NCBI RefSeq assembly: GCF_049059935.1
Contig: NZ_JBMGQR010000077.1
Coordinates: 1-20,158, forward strand
Direction of reading: 5' to 3'
From: JAURVT01 sp049059935
Lineage (GTDB): Bacteria; Actinomycetota; Actinomycetes; Propionibacteriales; Nocardioidaceae
Length of the DNA: 20,158 nt
In this document: positions 7,623 to 14,487 of the stretch, piece by piece
Numbering within the stretch: position 1 is the first letter of the stretch
Layout: every line of letters starts with the position of its first letter
Notes under the pieces: model-generated
The model's database searches: none
Told to the model about the DNA's origin: nothing
The model's input: only the letters and a program-made list of their open reading frames with translations
Position numbers and translations under genes: made by a program

Positions 7623-7696
7623 TGGCCAGGGCCGGGGTCGAACCGGCGACCTTCCGCTTTTCAGGCGGACGCTCGTACCAACTGAGCTACCTGGCC
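7623..7696 (-). tRNA. tRNA-Phe (anticodon GAA)
   Basis: On the minus strand the acceptor arms GGCCAGG (7696-7690) and CCTGGCC (7630-7624) pair over 7 bp. The anticodon stem TCCGC/GCGGA encloses loop CTGAAAA with anticodon GAA (7662-7660). The T arm is GCCGG-TTCGACC-CCGGC. The discriminator is A at 7623; the genome continues CCT, so the CCA end is added after transcription. No variable-arm insertion and no intron. Confidence 0.97.
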
Positions 7697-7760
7697 GCTG
7701 CGGGCGGTGAGGCCGCGCAACACCCGGGGCGAACCGGGCGGGGACCACGATACACAGGGC

Positions 7761-9167
7761 TCAGGCCGGGGCGCCCCGCCGGGCTCGCCTGACGCTCGAC
7801 GCCGCGAGACCGAGCACCACGACCGCGCCGATCGCGGAGGTCGCGGCGGTGATCAGGCCGGCGGTGCGCCAGCCGTCGACCGGGTCGGCGAACGCCGTGG
7901 CGACCAGGCCCACCACGGTGACGCCGATGGCCGAGCCGAGGTAGCGCGCGGTGTTGTTGACGCCGCTGCCGAGGCCGCCGCGGCCCGGGGGAGCGGTGGC
8001 GACGGCCTCCCGTCCGAGCCCGGCGTTGAGGAACCCGGTGCCGACGCCGGCCACCACGTAGCCGGGCAGGATCCACCAGACCGAGGTCGATGCGGCGGTC
8101 GCCGCGAGTACCAGCTGGCCGAGCGTGCAGATGGCGAGGCCGAGGGCCAGCTGCCGCAGGCCACCGAGCCAGGACGGCAGGCGGCGGGCGAGGAGGGCGA
8201 AGACGGTGCTGGGCACCGACCAGGCCGCCAGCGCGCCGGCCGCGACCAGGGTGCTGGCCCCGAGCGCGTTGGTCAGGTGCGACGCCGAGTACGACATCAC
8301 GGCGATGACGCCGGTGCCCGTCGCCAGGCCGGCCACGTGCGTGGCGGTGAAGTCCGGGCGTGCGAACAGCGCGAGGTCGAGCATCGGGTGCTCCCGGCGG
8401 CGCTCGACGAGCACGAACGCGACGGCGAGGACGACGGCGAGCACCAGCAGCCCCACCGGCCACGCGACGTGGGACGAGCCGCGCGACTCCACCAGCGCGA
8501 CCAGCAGCACCACCATCGTGGCGCCGAACGTCAGGGCGCCCGGGAGGTCGAGCGCCCGGCGGTGGTCGGCGTACGTCTCGCGCAGGCGGGTGCCCGCGAG
8601 GGCCACGGCCACGCCCAGCACGGCCAGCACGACGTACGGGGCCCGCCACGACACCGACGCGTCGAGCAGACCCGGCAGGAACGGCCCGGTGGCGATGCCG
8701 GCCGACACGCTCGCCCCCCAGACGGCGCCGGCGGTGGCGCGCTCGGCCGGCGTCGGGAAGAAGAAGGACGTCATCGCGAGGCTCGTCGCGATGAGCGCGG
8801 CACCGCCGACGCCCTCGACCACGCGGCCCAGCACGAACGCGACAGGCTCCTGGGCCGCTGCGCAGAGCACCGACCCTGCCGCGAGCAGCAGGGCGCCGCC
8901 GACGAAGACCGCGCGGCGTCCACGGTCGTCGGCCAGCACGCCGACCACGAGCAGGCTCGCCGCGAGCCCGACGCTCATCGAGCTGAGGATCCAGATCTGG
9001 GCGCTGGGGCCCGCCTGCAGGGCGCGGCCGAGCGTGGGGGCGTCGGCCAGCGAGGTGGTGAACGCGGTGAGCGCGACGAACACGCCGAGCGAGCCCACGA
9101 CGAGCGCCGAGGTGCGGTCGCGGCGGTCGACGCCGCTCGGGGTGGTGCGGGTCGCCGGTTCGGTCAC
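7761..9167 (-). CDS. MFS transporter, DHA2-type (14-helix) drug/metabolite exporter
   Basis: A 468-residue integral membrane protein with hydrophobic segments throughout, consistent with 14 transmembrane helices. Motif A is visible as GVLADDRGRR after helix 2, and the antiporter-type segment as VLGRVVEGVGGAALIATSLA. A cytoplasmic loop with RLRETYADHRRALDLPGAL follows helix 6, as in EmrB/QacA-type exporters. The substrate cannot be read from sequence. The GTG at 9167 was chosen because TAGGTT (9179-9174) lies 6 bases upstream with TTGTCA (9203-9198) 18 bases further, a leaderless promoter. It is divergent from an HxlR-type regulator, a common arrangement in which the regulator represses the pump. 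Its 3' end approaches tRNA-Phe on the same strand. Confidence 0.9.
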   Translation of the reverse strand: MTEPATRTTPSGVDRRDRTSALVVGSLGVFVALTAFTTSLADAPTLGRALQAGPSAQIWILSSMSVGLAASLLVVGVLADDRGRRAVFVGGALLLAAGSVLCAAAQEPVAFVLGRVVEGVGGAALIATSLAMTSFFFPTPAERATAGAVWGASVSAGIATGPFLPGLLDASVSWRAPYVVLAVLGVAVALAGTRLRETYADHRRALDLPGALTFGATMVVLLVALVESRGSSHVAWPVGLLVLAVVLAVAFVLVERRREHPMLDLALFARPDFTATHVAGLATGTGVIAVMSYSASHLTNALGASTLVAAGALAAWSVPSTVFALLARRLPSWLGGLRQLALGLAICTLGQLVLAATAASTSVWWILPGYVVAGVGTGFLNAGLGREAVATAPPGRGGLGSGVNNTARYLGSAIGVTVVGLVATAFADPVDGWRTAGLITAATSAIGAVVVLGLAASSVRRARRGAPA

Positions 9168-9173
9168 CGAACC

Positions 9174-9219
9174 AACCTAGGGCGACCTCTGGTCCGGTGA
9201 CAAGACCGAGGGGTAGCGT
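9174..9219. promoter_or_regulatory. Divergent MFS/hxlR promoter-operator region
   Basis: Only 58 bases separate the two starts. Minus strand: TTGTCA (9203-9198), 18 bases, TAGGTT (9179-9174), then the MFS GTG after 6 bases. Plus strand: TAGCGT (9214-9219), then the regulator ATG after 6 bases; its -35 is weak. GGTC-N9-GACC (9191-9207) is an inverted repeat covering the MFS -35 and the regulator's spacer, a natural place for the HxlR protein to control both genes. Confidence 0.55.
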
Positions 9220-9225
9220 GGACGG

Positions 9226-9738
9226 ATGGCTCTGGGAAGCGACTACGTCGGGCAGGACTGCTCCCTCGCGCGGGCCCTCGAGGTCGTCGGCGAGCGCTGG
9301 AGCCTGCTCGTGCTGCGTGACTGCTTCCTCGGGGTGCGGCGATTCTCCGACTTCGCCGCCCACCTCGACATCTCCCGTGCCGTGCTCACCGAACGACTGG
9401 GCTCCCTGACGCGCGCGGGCGTGCTGCGCCGCGTGCAGGTCGACGGGCACCCCGAGTACCTGCTCACCGACGCCGGGCTCGCGCTGTGGCCGGCGCTGCA
9501 CGCGCTCGCCGCCTGGGGCGGGCAGCACGCGTCCGGCCCCGAGCCCTACCGGGTCTTCACCCACGCCGCCTGCGGCACCCGTCTCGACGCCGTGGGGCGG
9601 TGCGGGGCCTGCGACGTGGCCCCCGGGCCCGCCGACGTGGTGTCCGAGCAGGGGCCCGCGCCACGTCTTGGGCGCGACGACTCCGTCACCGCGGCGCTCG
9701 TCGAGGCGCGCCCGCTGCTGCAGCCGATCCGCGCCTGA
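9226..9738 (+). CDS. HxlR-family transcriptional regulator with C-terminal zinc-ribbon-like tail
   Basis: A 170-residue winged-helix protein. Residues about 10-95 are a classic HxlR domain: DCSLARALEVVGERWSLLVL, RRFSDFAAHLDISRAVLTER and a wing with YLLTDAGLAL. Cys12, just ahead of the first helix, corresponds to the redox/electrophile-sensing cysteine of YodB- and HypR-type members; Cys33 follows in LRDCFLG. Beyond the usual domain lies His113-x2-Cys116-x9-Cys126-x2-Cys129, which looks like a small metal-binding ribbon, then an acidic end. It probably acts as a dimeric repressor of the divergent exporter. The ATG has a -10-like TAGCGT 6 bases upstream and no Shine-Dalgarno. The sigma factor gene starts 35 bases after its stop with no terminator between, so read-through is likely. 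Confidence 0.9.
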   Translation: MALGSDYVGQDCSLARALEVVGERWSLLVLRDCFLGVRRFSDFAAHLDISRAVLTERLGSLTRAGVLRRVQVDGHPEYLLTDAGLALWPALHALAAWGGQHASGPEPYRVFTHAACGTRLDAVGRCGACDVAPGPADVVSEQGPAPRLGRDDSVTAALVEARPLLQPIRA

Positions 9739-9773
9739 CCTCACGGATCCGACCCGCCAGGCGTTGGCCCTCC

Positions 9774-10253
9774 ATGACAGCAGTCCCCTTCGAGCAGGTG
9801 GTCACCGACCACGGTGCCGTCGTGTGGCGGGTGTGCCGGGCGGTGGTGGGGCCGGTGGACGCCGACGACGCGTGGTCCGAGACGTTCCTCGCCGCCCTGC
9901 AGGCCTACCCCCGCCTGCGACCGGGCAGCGACGTCCGCGGCTGGCTGGTGACGATCGCGCACCGCAAGGCCATCGACCGTCACCGCATCGCCGCCCGCCA
10001 GCCGGTGCCGCTCGACGAGCTGCCGGACAGCGCCGTGCACGACCTCCCCGACCCCGCCGACGACGACCTCTGGCGATCGGTGCGCTCGCTGCCCGACAAG
10101 CAGCGCGCCGCCGTCGCCTACCGCTACGTCGCCGACCTGACCTACGTCGACATCGGCCGGATCCTCGGCACGAGCGAGGCGGCCGCCCGGCGCAGCGCCG
10201 CCGACGGCGTCGCGTCCCTGCGCCGCCGACACCTCCAGGAGGCAACGCCATGA
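9774..10253 (+). CDS. ECF-type RNA polymerase sigma factor
   Basis: 159 residues with the two-domain ECF architecture. Region 2 (about 5-75) contains DADDAWSETFLAAL, then RGWLVTIAHRKAIDRHR, the -10 recognition part. Region 4 (about 100-155) contains LPDKQRAAVAYRYVADLTYV and the helix-turn-helix ILGTSEAAARRSAADGVASL. No extra C-terminal domain. No zinc anti-sigma gene follows; the next gene, overlapping by ATGA, is an alkylguanine methyltransferase, followed by alkB and tag. This strongly suggests a role in transcribing alkylation-damage repair genes, possibly its own operon. There is no Shine-Dalgarno before the ATG; CGTT (9762-9765), typical of ECF -10 elements, ends 8 bases upstream, but no GGAAC-type -35 is at the right distance. 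Sigma family sure; regulon inferred. Confidence 0.9.
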   Translation: MTAVPFEQVVTDHGAVVWRVCRAVVGPVDADDAWSETFLAALQAYPRLRPGSDVRGWLVTIAHRKAIDRHRIAARQPVPLDELPDSAVHDLPDPADDDLWRSVRSLPDKQRAAVAYRYVADLTYVDIGRILGTSEAAARRSAADGVASLRRRHLQEATP

Positions 10254-10852
10254 CCACCCTCGACACGCTCACCGAGCGCCTCCGCGCCGGCTCGCCCGAC
10301 CTGGACGCCCTGCGCGCGCGGCTCGCGTCCGACGCCGACCGCGACGGCGTGCTCGACGTCGCCTACCGGGTGCTCGACACCCCCGTCGGACCGCTGCTGC
10401 TCGCCGCCACCGACCGCGGACTCGTGCGCGTCGCGTACGCCGTCGAGGACCACGACGTCGTCCTCGCGACCCTGGCCGGGCAGGTGAGCCCGCGGGTGCT
10501 CGAGGCACCCGCGCGTCTGGACGACGTCGCGCGCGAGGTGGACGAGTACTTCGCCGGCGCGCGCCGCGCGTTCGACGTGCCGCTCGACCTCCGGCTGGCC
10601 CGCGGGTTCCGTCGCACGGTGCTCGACCACCTGCGCGACGTCGCGTACGGCACCACCGCGAGCTACGGGGCACTGGCCGCGGCCTCGGGCAGCCCGGCGG
10701 CGGTGCGTGCCGTCGGCACCGCGTGCGCGCGCAACCCGCTGCCGGTCGTGGTGCCCTGCCACCGCGTCGTCCGCGCCGACGGCTCGCTCGGCCAGTACGT
10801 CGGCGGGGCCGACGCCAAGCTGGCCCTGCTGACGCTGGAGTCCGCGGCGTGA
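10250..10852 (+). CDS. ogt: Methylated-DNA--[protein]-cysteine S-methyltransferase with N-terminal extension
   Basis: Suicidal repair of O6-alkylguanine (and O4-alkylthymine), moving the alkyl group to its own cysteine. 200 residues. The C-terminal Ada/Ogt domain has the helix-turn-helix YGTTASYGALAAASGSPAAV, then RAVGTACARNPLPVVV and the active site Pro-Cys170-His-Arg-Val. The N-terminal ribonuclease-like half begins near residue 35 (DVAYRVLDTPVGPLLLAA). Ahead of it is a charged, predicted-helical extension of about 34 residues (TLTERLRAG, then LDALRARLASDADRDG) absent from E. coli Ogt. The start overlaps the sigma factor stop (ATGA), with a strong AGGAGG 7 bases upstream. It therefore sits where an anti-sigma gene would be. 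Its stop overlaps the alkB GTG. Enzyme identity is sure; a signalling role is speculation. Confidence 0.93.
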   Translation: MTTLDTLTERLRAGSPDLDALRARLASDADRDGVLDVAYRVLDTPVGPLLLAATDRGLVRVAYAVEDHDVVLATLAGQVSPRVLEAPARLDDVAREVDEYFAGARRAFDVPLDLRLARGFRRTVLDHLRDVAYGTTASYGALAAASGSPAAVRAVGTACARNPLPVVVPCHRVVRADGSLGQYVGGADAKLALLTLESAA

Positions 10853-11511
10853 GCCTGCTGCCCAGGGAGCGACACGAGGTGGCGCCGGGTGCGGTGCACG
10901 TCCCGGACTGGCTGGACGAGGACGAGCAGCGGCGACTCGTCGAGGCGTGCCGGGGGTGGGCGCGAGGGCCGTCGCCGATGCGGGCGCCACGAACGCCCGG
11001 CGGCGGGCGGATGAGCGTCCAGATGGTCAGCCTCGGGTGGCACTGGAGGCCGTACGCCTACAGCCGCACCGGCGACGACGGCGCGCCCGTGGCGCCGTTC
11101 CCCGACTGGCTCGGCGACCTCGGACGCCGCGCCGTCGCCGACGCGTACGGCGACCCGTCGGCGGGCGAGGCCTACCGGCCCGACGTGGCGCTGGTGAACT
11201 ACTACGACGACGCCGCCCGGATGGGCATGCACCAGGACAAGGACGAGGCGGCGTCCGACCCCGTGGTGTCGCTGTCCCTCGGCGACACCTGCGTGTTCCG
11301 GTTCGGCGGGACGAAGAGCCGCAACCGTCCCTGGACCGACCTCGAGCTGGAGTCGGGCGACCTGTTCGTCTTCGGCGGCCCGTCGCGGTTCGCGTTCCAC
11401 GGCGTGACGGGCGTGCGACCCGGCAGCAACCTGGTCGAGAACGGGCTCACGTCGGGCCGGCTCAACATCACCCTGCGGACGTCCGGGCTGGCTGTCGGAG
11501 GGGCTGCGTAG
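10849..11511 (+). CDS. alkB: AlkB-family Fe(II)/2-oxoglutarate DNA dealkylase
   Basis: Oxidative demethylation of 1-methyladenine, 3-methylcytosine and similar lesions, using O2, Fe(II) and 2-oxoglutarate. 220 residues. The double-stranded beta-helix core shows the iron triad His128-x-Asp130 (MGMHQDKDE) and His184 (FAFHGVTG), and the 2-oxoglutarate/substrate signature Arg204-x-Asn206-x-Thr208-x-Arg210 (RLNITLR). NYYDDAARMGMHQDKDE matches the family's N-x-Y motif upstream of the iron site. The GTG start at 10849 overlaps the ogt stop (GTGA), with GGAG 8 bases upstream, so expression is coupled to ogt. tag follows after 9 bases. No motif is missing; activity is expected. Confidence 0.93.
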   Translation: MSLLPRERHEVAPGAVHVPDWLDEDEQRRLVEACRGWARGPSPMRAPRTPGGGRMSVQMVSLGWHWRPYAYSRTGDDGAPVAPFPDWLGDLGRRAVADAYGDPSAGEAYRPDVALVNYYDDAARMGMHQDKDEAASDPVVSLSLGDTCVFRFGGTKSRNRPWTDLELESGDLFVFGGPSRFAFHGVTGVRPGSNLVENGLTSGRLNITLRTSGLAVGGAA

Positions 11512-11514
11512 CCT
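11509..11514 (+). promoter_or_regulatory. Possible internal leaderless promoter (-10) for tag
   Basis: TAGCCT overlaps the alkB stop codon and ends 6 bases before the tag ATG, the same spacing as at other genes here. tag has no Shine-Dalgarno at a usable distance (nearest GAGGGG is about 18 bases away). The -35 is weak, so this stays tentative. Confidence 0.35.
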
Positions 11515-11520
11515 GGCGCC

Positions 11521-12126
11521 ATGGCTGAGCAGGGCACGGGCGTGATCGTCGGCGAGGACGGGTTGGCGCGCGCACCGTGGGGCCACCACGACCCGCTGCT
11601 GCGTGCGTACTACGACACCGAGTGGGGCATGCCGGTCCACGGCGAGGCCGCGCTGTTCGAGCGGATCAGCCTGGAGGCGTTCCAGTCGGGCCTGTCCTGG
11701 CTGATCATCCTGCGCAAGCGGCCCACGTTCCGCGAGGCGTTCGACGGCTTCGACCCCGACGCGGTCGCGGCCTACGACGAGTCCGACGTCGAGCGCCTGA
11801 TGGCCGACCCCGGCATCGTCCGCAACCGCCGCAAGGTCGACGCCACCATCGCCAACGCCCGCGCCACCGTGGCCCTGCGCGAGGACGGCGGGCTCGAGCA
11901 GCTGGTGTGGTCGTTCAAGCCCGAGGACACCCCGCGCCCCACCGTCCTGGAGGAGGTGCCCACCACCTCCCCGGAGTCGCTCGCGCTGAGCAAGGAGCTC
12001 AAGCGTCGCGGGTTCTCCTTCGTGGGGCCCACCACGATGTTCGCGCTCATGGAGGCCGTCGGCATCGTCGACACCCACCTGGTCGACAGCCACCGTCGCG
12101 GCGCGTCCGGCGTGTGGCCCGACTGA
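11521..12126 (+). CDS. tag: DNA-3-methyladenine glycosylase I, zinc-ligand-poor variant
   Basis: Base-excision glycosylase that removes 3-methyladenine. 201 residues, slightly longer than E. coli Tag (187) because of about 14 extra N-terminal residues. The fold signatures are intact: DPLLRAYYDTEWG, LEAFQSGLSW with the catalytic-site glutamate at Glu52, DVERLMADPGIVRNRRK, and LSKELKRRGFSFVGPTT. Of the four zinc-snap ligands in E. coli Tag (Cys4, His17, His175, Cys179), aligned positions here are Ala18, Tyr31, His186 and Ser190; only one remains, so zinc is probably not bound. Tyr30 and the LSW tryptophan are kept. It lies 9 bases after alkB and completes the alkylation-repair set. The ATG at 11521 fits both homology and a leaderless start. 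Confidence 0.92.
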   Translation: MAEQGTGVIVGEDGLARAPWGHHDPLLRAYYDTEWGMPVHGEAALFERISLEAFQSGLSWLIILRKRPTFREAFDGFDPDAVAAYDESDVERLMADPGIVRNRRKVDATIANARATVALREDGGLEQLVWSFKPEDTPRPTVLEEVPTTSPESLALSKELKRRGFSFVGPTTMFALMEAVGIVDTHLVDSHRRGASGVWPD

Positions 12127-12196
12127 GTACGTCCACCCGGCGGGGCTGAGCACGACGACGCTCGGACGCCGACCGTCCCGCGGCGACGATGGGTCC

Positions 12197-12613
12197 ATGA
12201 CCACCGCCGCACACCCAGCCCGCCGGTCCTGGCCCGTCACCGTCCGCGACGTCGTGCTGCTGGCGGCCGCCGGCGCGGGCGCCTGGTGGGCCTGGCTGGG
12301 CTGGGACCACACCTACTACACGGACCCGGCCACGGGCTACGCCGCCGGACCGTACCGGCCGTGGCAGGTCGTCGGCTGCGTGCTGACGCTCCTCGCCGTG
12401 GCGGCGATCGCGTACGTCCGCCTCCGGCCGCTGGTCGTCGGCGTCGTCGTGACGATCGCCTTCACCGTCGCGTTCGCCTCGTCCGCGATGCCCGGGGACG
12501 ACACGGGGCTCGCGGGCGTCGGGGTCGTCATGGTGCTCGTGGGGACGGCGCTGGCCGCCACCGTGCTGGGGTCCGTCGCCACCGCCGTGCGCACGGCCCT
12601 CGCTCGACGCTGA
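12197..12613 (+). CDS. Small membrane protein of unknown function, four predicted helices
   Basis: 138 residues with four hydrophobic segments at about 17-33, 54-72, 75-95 and 104-130. The first is followed by an aromatic-rich extracytoplasmic loop (WAWLGWDHTYYTDPATGYAA). This loop and the short soluble ends resemble small actinobacterial integral membrane proteins, but I recognise no named family. The ATG at 12197 has a -10-like GACGAT (12185-12190) 6 bases upstream, so it may be transcribed separately from tag, 70 bases before. I see no catalytic or metal motif. Confidence 0.75.
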   Translation: MTTAAHPARRSWPVTVRDVVLLAAAGAGAWWAWLGWDHTYYTDPATGYAAGPYRPWQVVGCVLTLLAVAAIAYVRLRPLVVGVVVTIAFTVAFASSAMPGDDTGLAGVGVVMVLVGTALAATVLGSVATAVRTALARR

Positions 12614-12655
12614 GGGGACCGCACGTCCAGGACGGGGGCCTGGCATCGTGCAGGG

Positions 12656-13252
12656 GTGACCACACCCGACTCGACCTGGTGGCTGCTCGACTACGGCAAC
12701 GTCGTCAGCACCTCGCAGCCCGACGCCGACCGCGACGAGCTGGTGCGGCTCTCCGGTGCGCGGGCCGAGGGGTTCTGGGAGCGCTACTGGGCCTACCGCC
12801 ACGAGTACGACCTCGGCGTCGACGACGAGTCCTACTGGTCGCGGGTGTGCGACCGTCCGCTCGTCACCGGCACCGACGCGCTCGACGCGATCGTGGCGGC
12901 CGACAACGCGAGCTGGTCGCACCACCGTCCCGAGGTGCTCGACCTGCTCGCCGCCCAGCGCGCGTCCGGGCGGCGACTCGCGATGCTGTCGAACGCCCCG
13001 CACGCCCTGGCCCGTCACCACGAGACCGACGGTGCGGTCGACGTCTTCGAGCGGCGCTTCTACTCCGCGCCGCTCGGCCTCGCCAAGCCCGACGCCGCGA
13101 TCTACACCCACGTGCTCGACGAGCTCGGTGCCGCGCCCGGTGACGTCACCTTCGTCGACGACCGAGCCGACAACGTCGAGGCGGCTTCGGCGCTCGGCTT
13201 CCACGCGGTGCTGTTCCAGTCCAGCGAGGACCTGCTCGCGCTCGCGCGCTGA
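12656..13252 (+). CDS. HAD-superfamily hydrolase (YihX-like, DxGNV type)
   Basis: 198-residue phosphatase-like protein of the haloacid dehalogenase superfamily. Motif I is LLDYGNVVS with nucleophile Asp12; the usual second aspartate is Gly14, giving the DxGNV form found in YihX-type sugar-phosphate phosphatases. Motif II is AMLSNAP, motif III the lysine in GLAKPDAAIY, and motif IV FVDDRADNVEAASALGF. An alpha-helical cap lies between residues about 20 and 90 (ERYWAYRHEYDLGV, then DDESYW). It probably hydrolyses a small phosphorylated metabolite; the substrate is unknown. The GTG at 12656 was chosen because it places the first strand just after the N-terminus; the Shine-Dalgarno is poor. Confidence 0.87.
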   Translation: MTTPDSTWWLLDYGNVVSTSQPDADRDELVRLSGARAEGFWERYWAYRHEYDLGVDDESYWSRVCDRPLVTGTDALDAIVAADNASWSHHRPEVLDLLAAQRASGRRLAMLSNAPHALARHHETDGAVDVFERRFYSAPLGLAKPDAAIYTHVLDELGAAPGDVTFVDDRADNVEAASALGFHAVLFQSSEDLLALAR

Positions 13253-13256
13253 CCGA

Positions 13257-13284
13257 CCGAAGTCGCGGTGGCGTCGACGTTCGG
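13257..13284 (+). terminator. Weak hairpin after the HAD gene
   Basis: CCGAAGTCG (13257-13265) pairs with CGACGTTCGG (13275-13284), allowing one bulged base, starting 5 bases after the stop codon. It may attenuate rather than end transcription into the DUF418 gene. Confidence 0.3.
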
Positions 13285-13322
13285 CCGATGTCCCACGGCG
13301 GCGCCCGGGCTTGGATGGCGTG

Positions 13323-14483
13323 ATGAGCGAGGACGTGAACCGCCCCACCGGTCTGTCGTCACGCGCCCTGGGCCCGGACCTGGCGCGCGGGTTCATGCTG
13401 TTGTTCATCGCGCTGGCCAACTCGCACTACTTCCTGCGCGGCCCGTCGGTGCTCGGCGGCTACCCGCAGGACGGCACCGGGCTCGACTCGGTCGTGACCT
13501 GGGTGGTCTCGACGTTCGTCGACGGGCGCGCGTTCCCGATGTTCGGTCTGCTGTTCGGGTACGGGGTGGCGCAGATCGTCCGCCGGCAGGAGCCCCTCGG
13601 ACCCAGGGGGACCAGGCGCCTGCTCTGGCGGCGGGCGCTCGTGCTGGTCGTCGTCGGGTTCCTGCACGCGACCCTGCTCTACGTCGGCGACATCCTCGGC
13701 GCCTACGGCGTGCTGCTGCTGCTCGGTGCCTGGACGGTGCGGTGGCGCGACCGGTGGCTCCTCGTCCTCGCGGGGGTGTTCTTCGTCCTCAACGCCCTGC
13801 CGAGCACCGACCTGTCGGCGCTGTCGTCGGACCCGCCGGACGCGTCCATGCTGCCGCCCGACCTCGGCGCGATGCTGACCGAGCGCCCGCTGGTCTCGGT
13901 CGCGGTCAGCCTGGTGGGGCCGCTCGGGTTCGTGTGCCCGTTCGCGGTCGGGCTGTGGGCCGGACGCCGCCGCGTGCTCGAGCAGCCGGCCCGCCACCGA
14001 CGGCTCCTGGTCGCCACCGCGGTCGGCGGCCTCGGCGCGGCGGTGCTGGGTGCGCAACCGGTCTCGCTGGTCCTCGCGGGCGCGCTGCCGGTGCCCGACG
14101 CGACCGTGGCCGCGCGGGTCAGCCCGCTGCACGCGGCGACCGGCACGCTCGGCGGGTTCGGCTACGCGGCGCTGATCGTGCTGCTGGCGGCGCGGCTCGA
14201 GGGACGCGGGCACGCGCTGGTCGACGCCGTCGCGGCGGTCGGACAGCGGTCGATGACCTGCTACCTGTCGCAGTCGGTGGTCTGGGCCGTGGTCTTCACG
14301 CCGTTCCTGCTCGACCTGTCCGGTGCGCTGGGCGTCGCGTCCACCGCCCTCCTCGCGGTCCTGACGTGGGCCGCCACCGTCGTCATGGCCGACTGGATGC
14401 GCCGCACCGGCCGTCGCGGACCGTTCGAGGTGCTCGTCCGCCGGGTGACGTACGGCGGCTCGTTCACCAGGAGACCCTGGTGA
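13323..14483 (+). CDS. DUF418 domain-containing membrane protein
   Basis: 386-residue polytopic membrane protein with about 9-10 hydrophobic segments. The opening LGPDLARGFMLLFIALANSH, the segment FVDGRAFPMFGLLFGYGVAQ and the late VGQRSMTCYLSQSVV are landmarks of the DUF418 (YeiB-like) family. The C-terminal DUF418 region lies at about residues 225-375 and ends in a positively charged tail. The biochemical role of the family is not established to my knowledge; some resemblance to acyltransferase-3-type membrane proteins has been noted. The ATG at 13323 is preferred (a GTG lies directly before it); TTGGAT 6 bases upstream is a weak -10. A strong two-sided terminator follows. Confidence 0.88.
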   Translation: MSEDVNRPTGLSSRALGPDLARGFMLLFIALANSHYFLRGPSVLGGYPQDGTGLDSVVTWVVSTFVDGRAFPMFGLLFGYGVAQIVRRQEPLGPRGTRRLLWRRALVLVVVGFLHATLLYVGDILGAYGVLLLLGAWTVRWRDRWLLVLAGVFFVLNALPSTDLSALSSDPPDASMLPPDLGAMLTERPLVSVAVSLVGPLGFVCPFAVGLWAGRRRVLEQPARHRRLLVATAVGGLGAAVLGAQPVSLVLAGALPVPDATVAARVSPLHAATGTLGGFGYAALIVLLAARLEGRGHALVDAVAAVGQRSMTCYLSQSVVWAVVFTPFLLDLSGALGVASTALLAVLTWAATVVMADWMRRTGRRGPFEVLVRRVTYGGSFTRRPW

Positions 14484-14487
14484 TCGT

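Noticed and set aside
7623..7696. tRNA-Phe as an integration site of a mobile element
   Set aside because: No integrase gene and no repeat of the tRNA 3' end was seen in the window; the flanking genes look like ordinary chromosome.
7721..7736. CCCGG/CCGGG hairpin between the MFS gene and the tRNA as a terminator
   Set aside because: Only about 5 bp of stem, and such short GC palindromes are expected by chance here.
7687..9744. 685-codon minus-strand frame overlapping the MFS and hxlR genes
   Set aside because: Shadow of the MFS gene on the same strand and antisense to hxlR; arginine-rich with no motif.
9745..9765. GGATC and CGTT as an ECF-type promoter before the sigma gene
   Set aside because: Spacing is 12 bases instead of about 16-17, and GGATC is a poor match to GGAAC. 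CGTT alone is not enough evidence for autoregulation.
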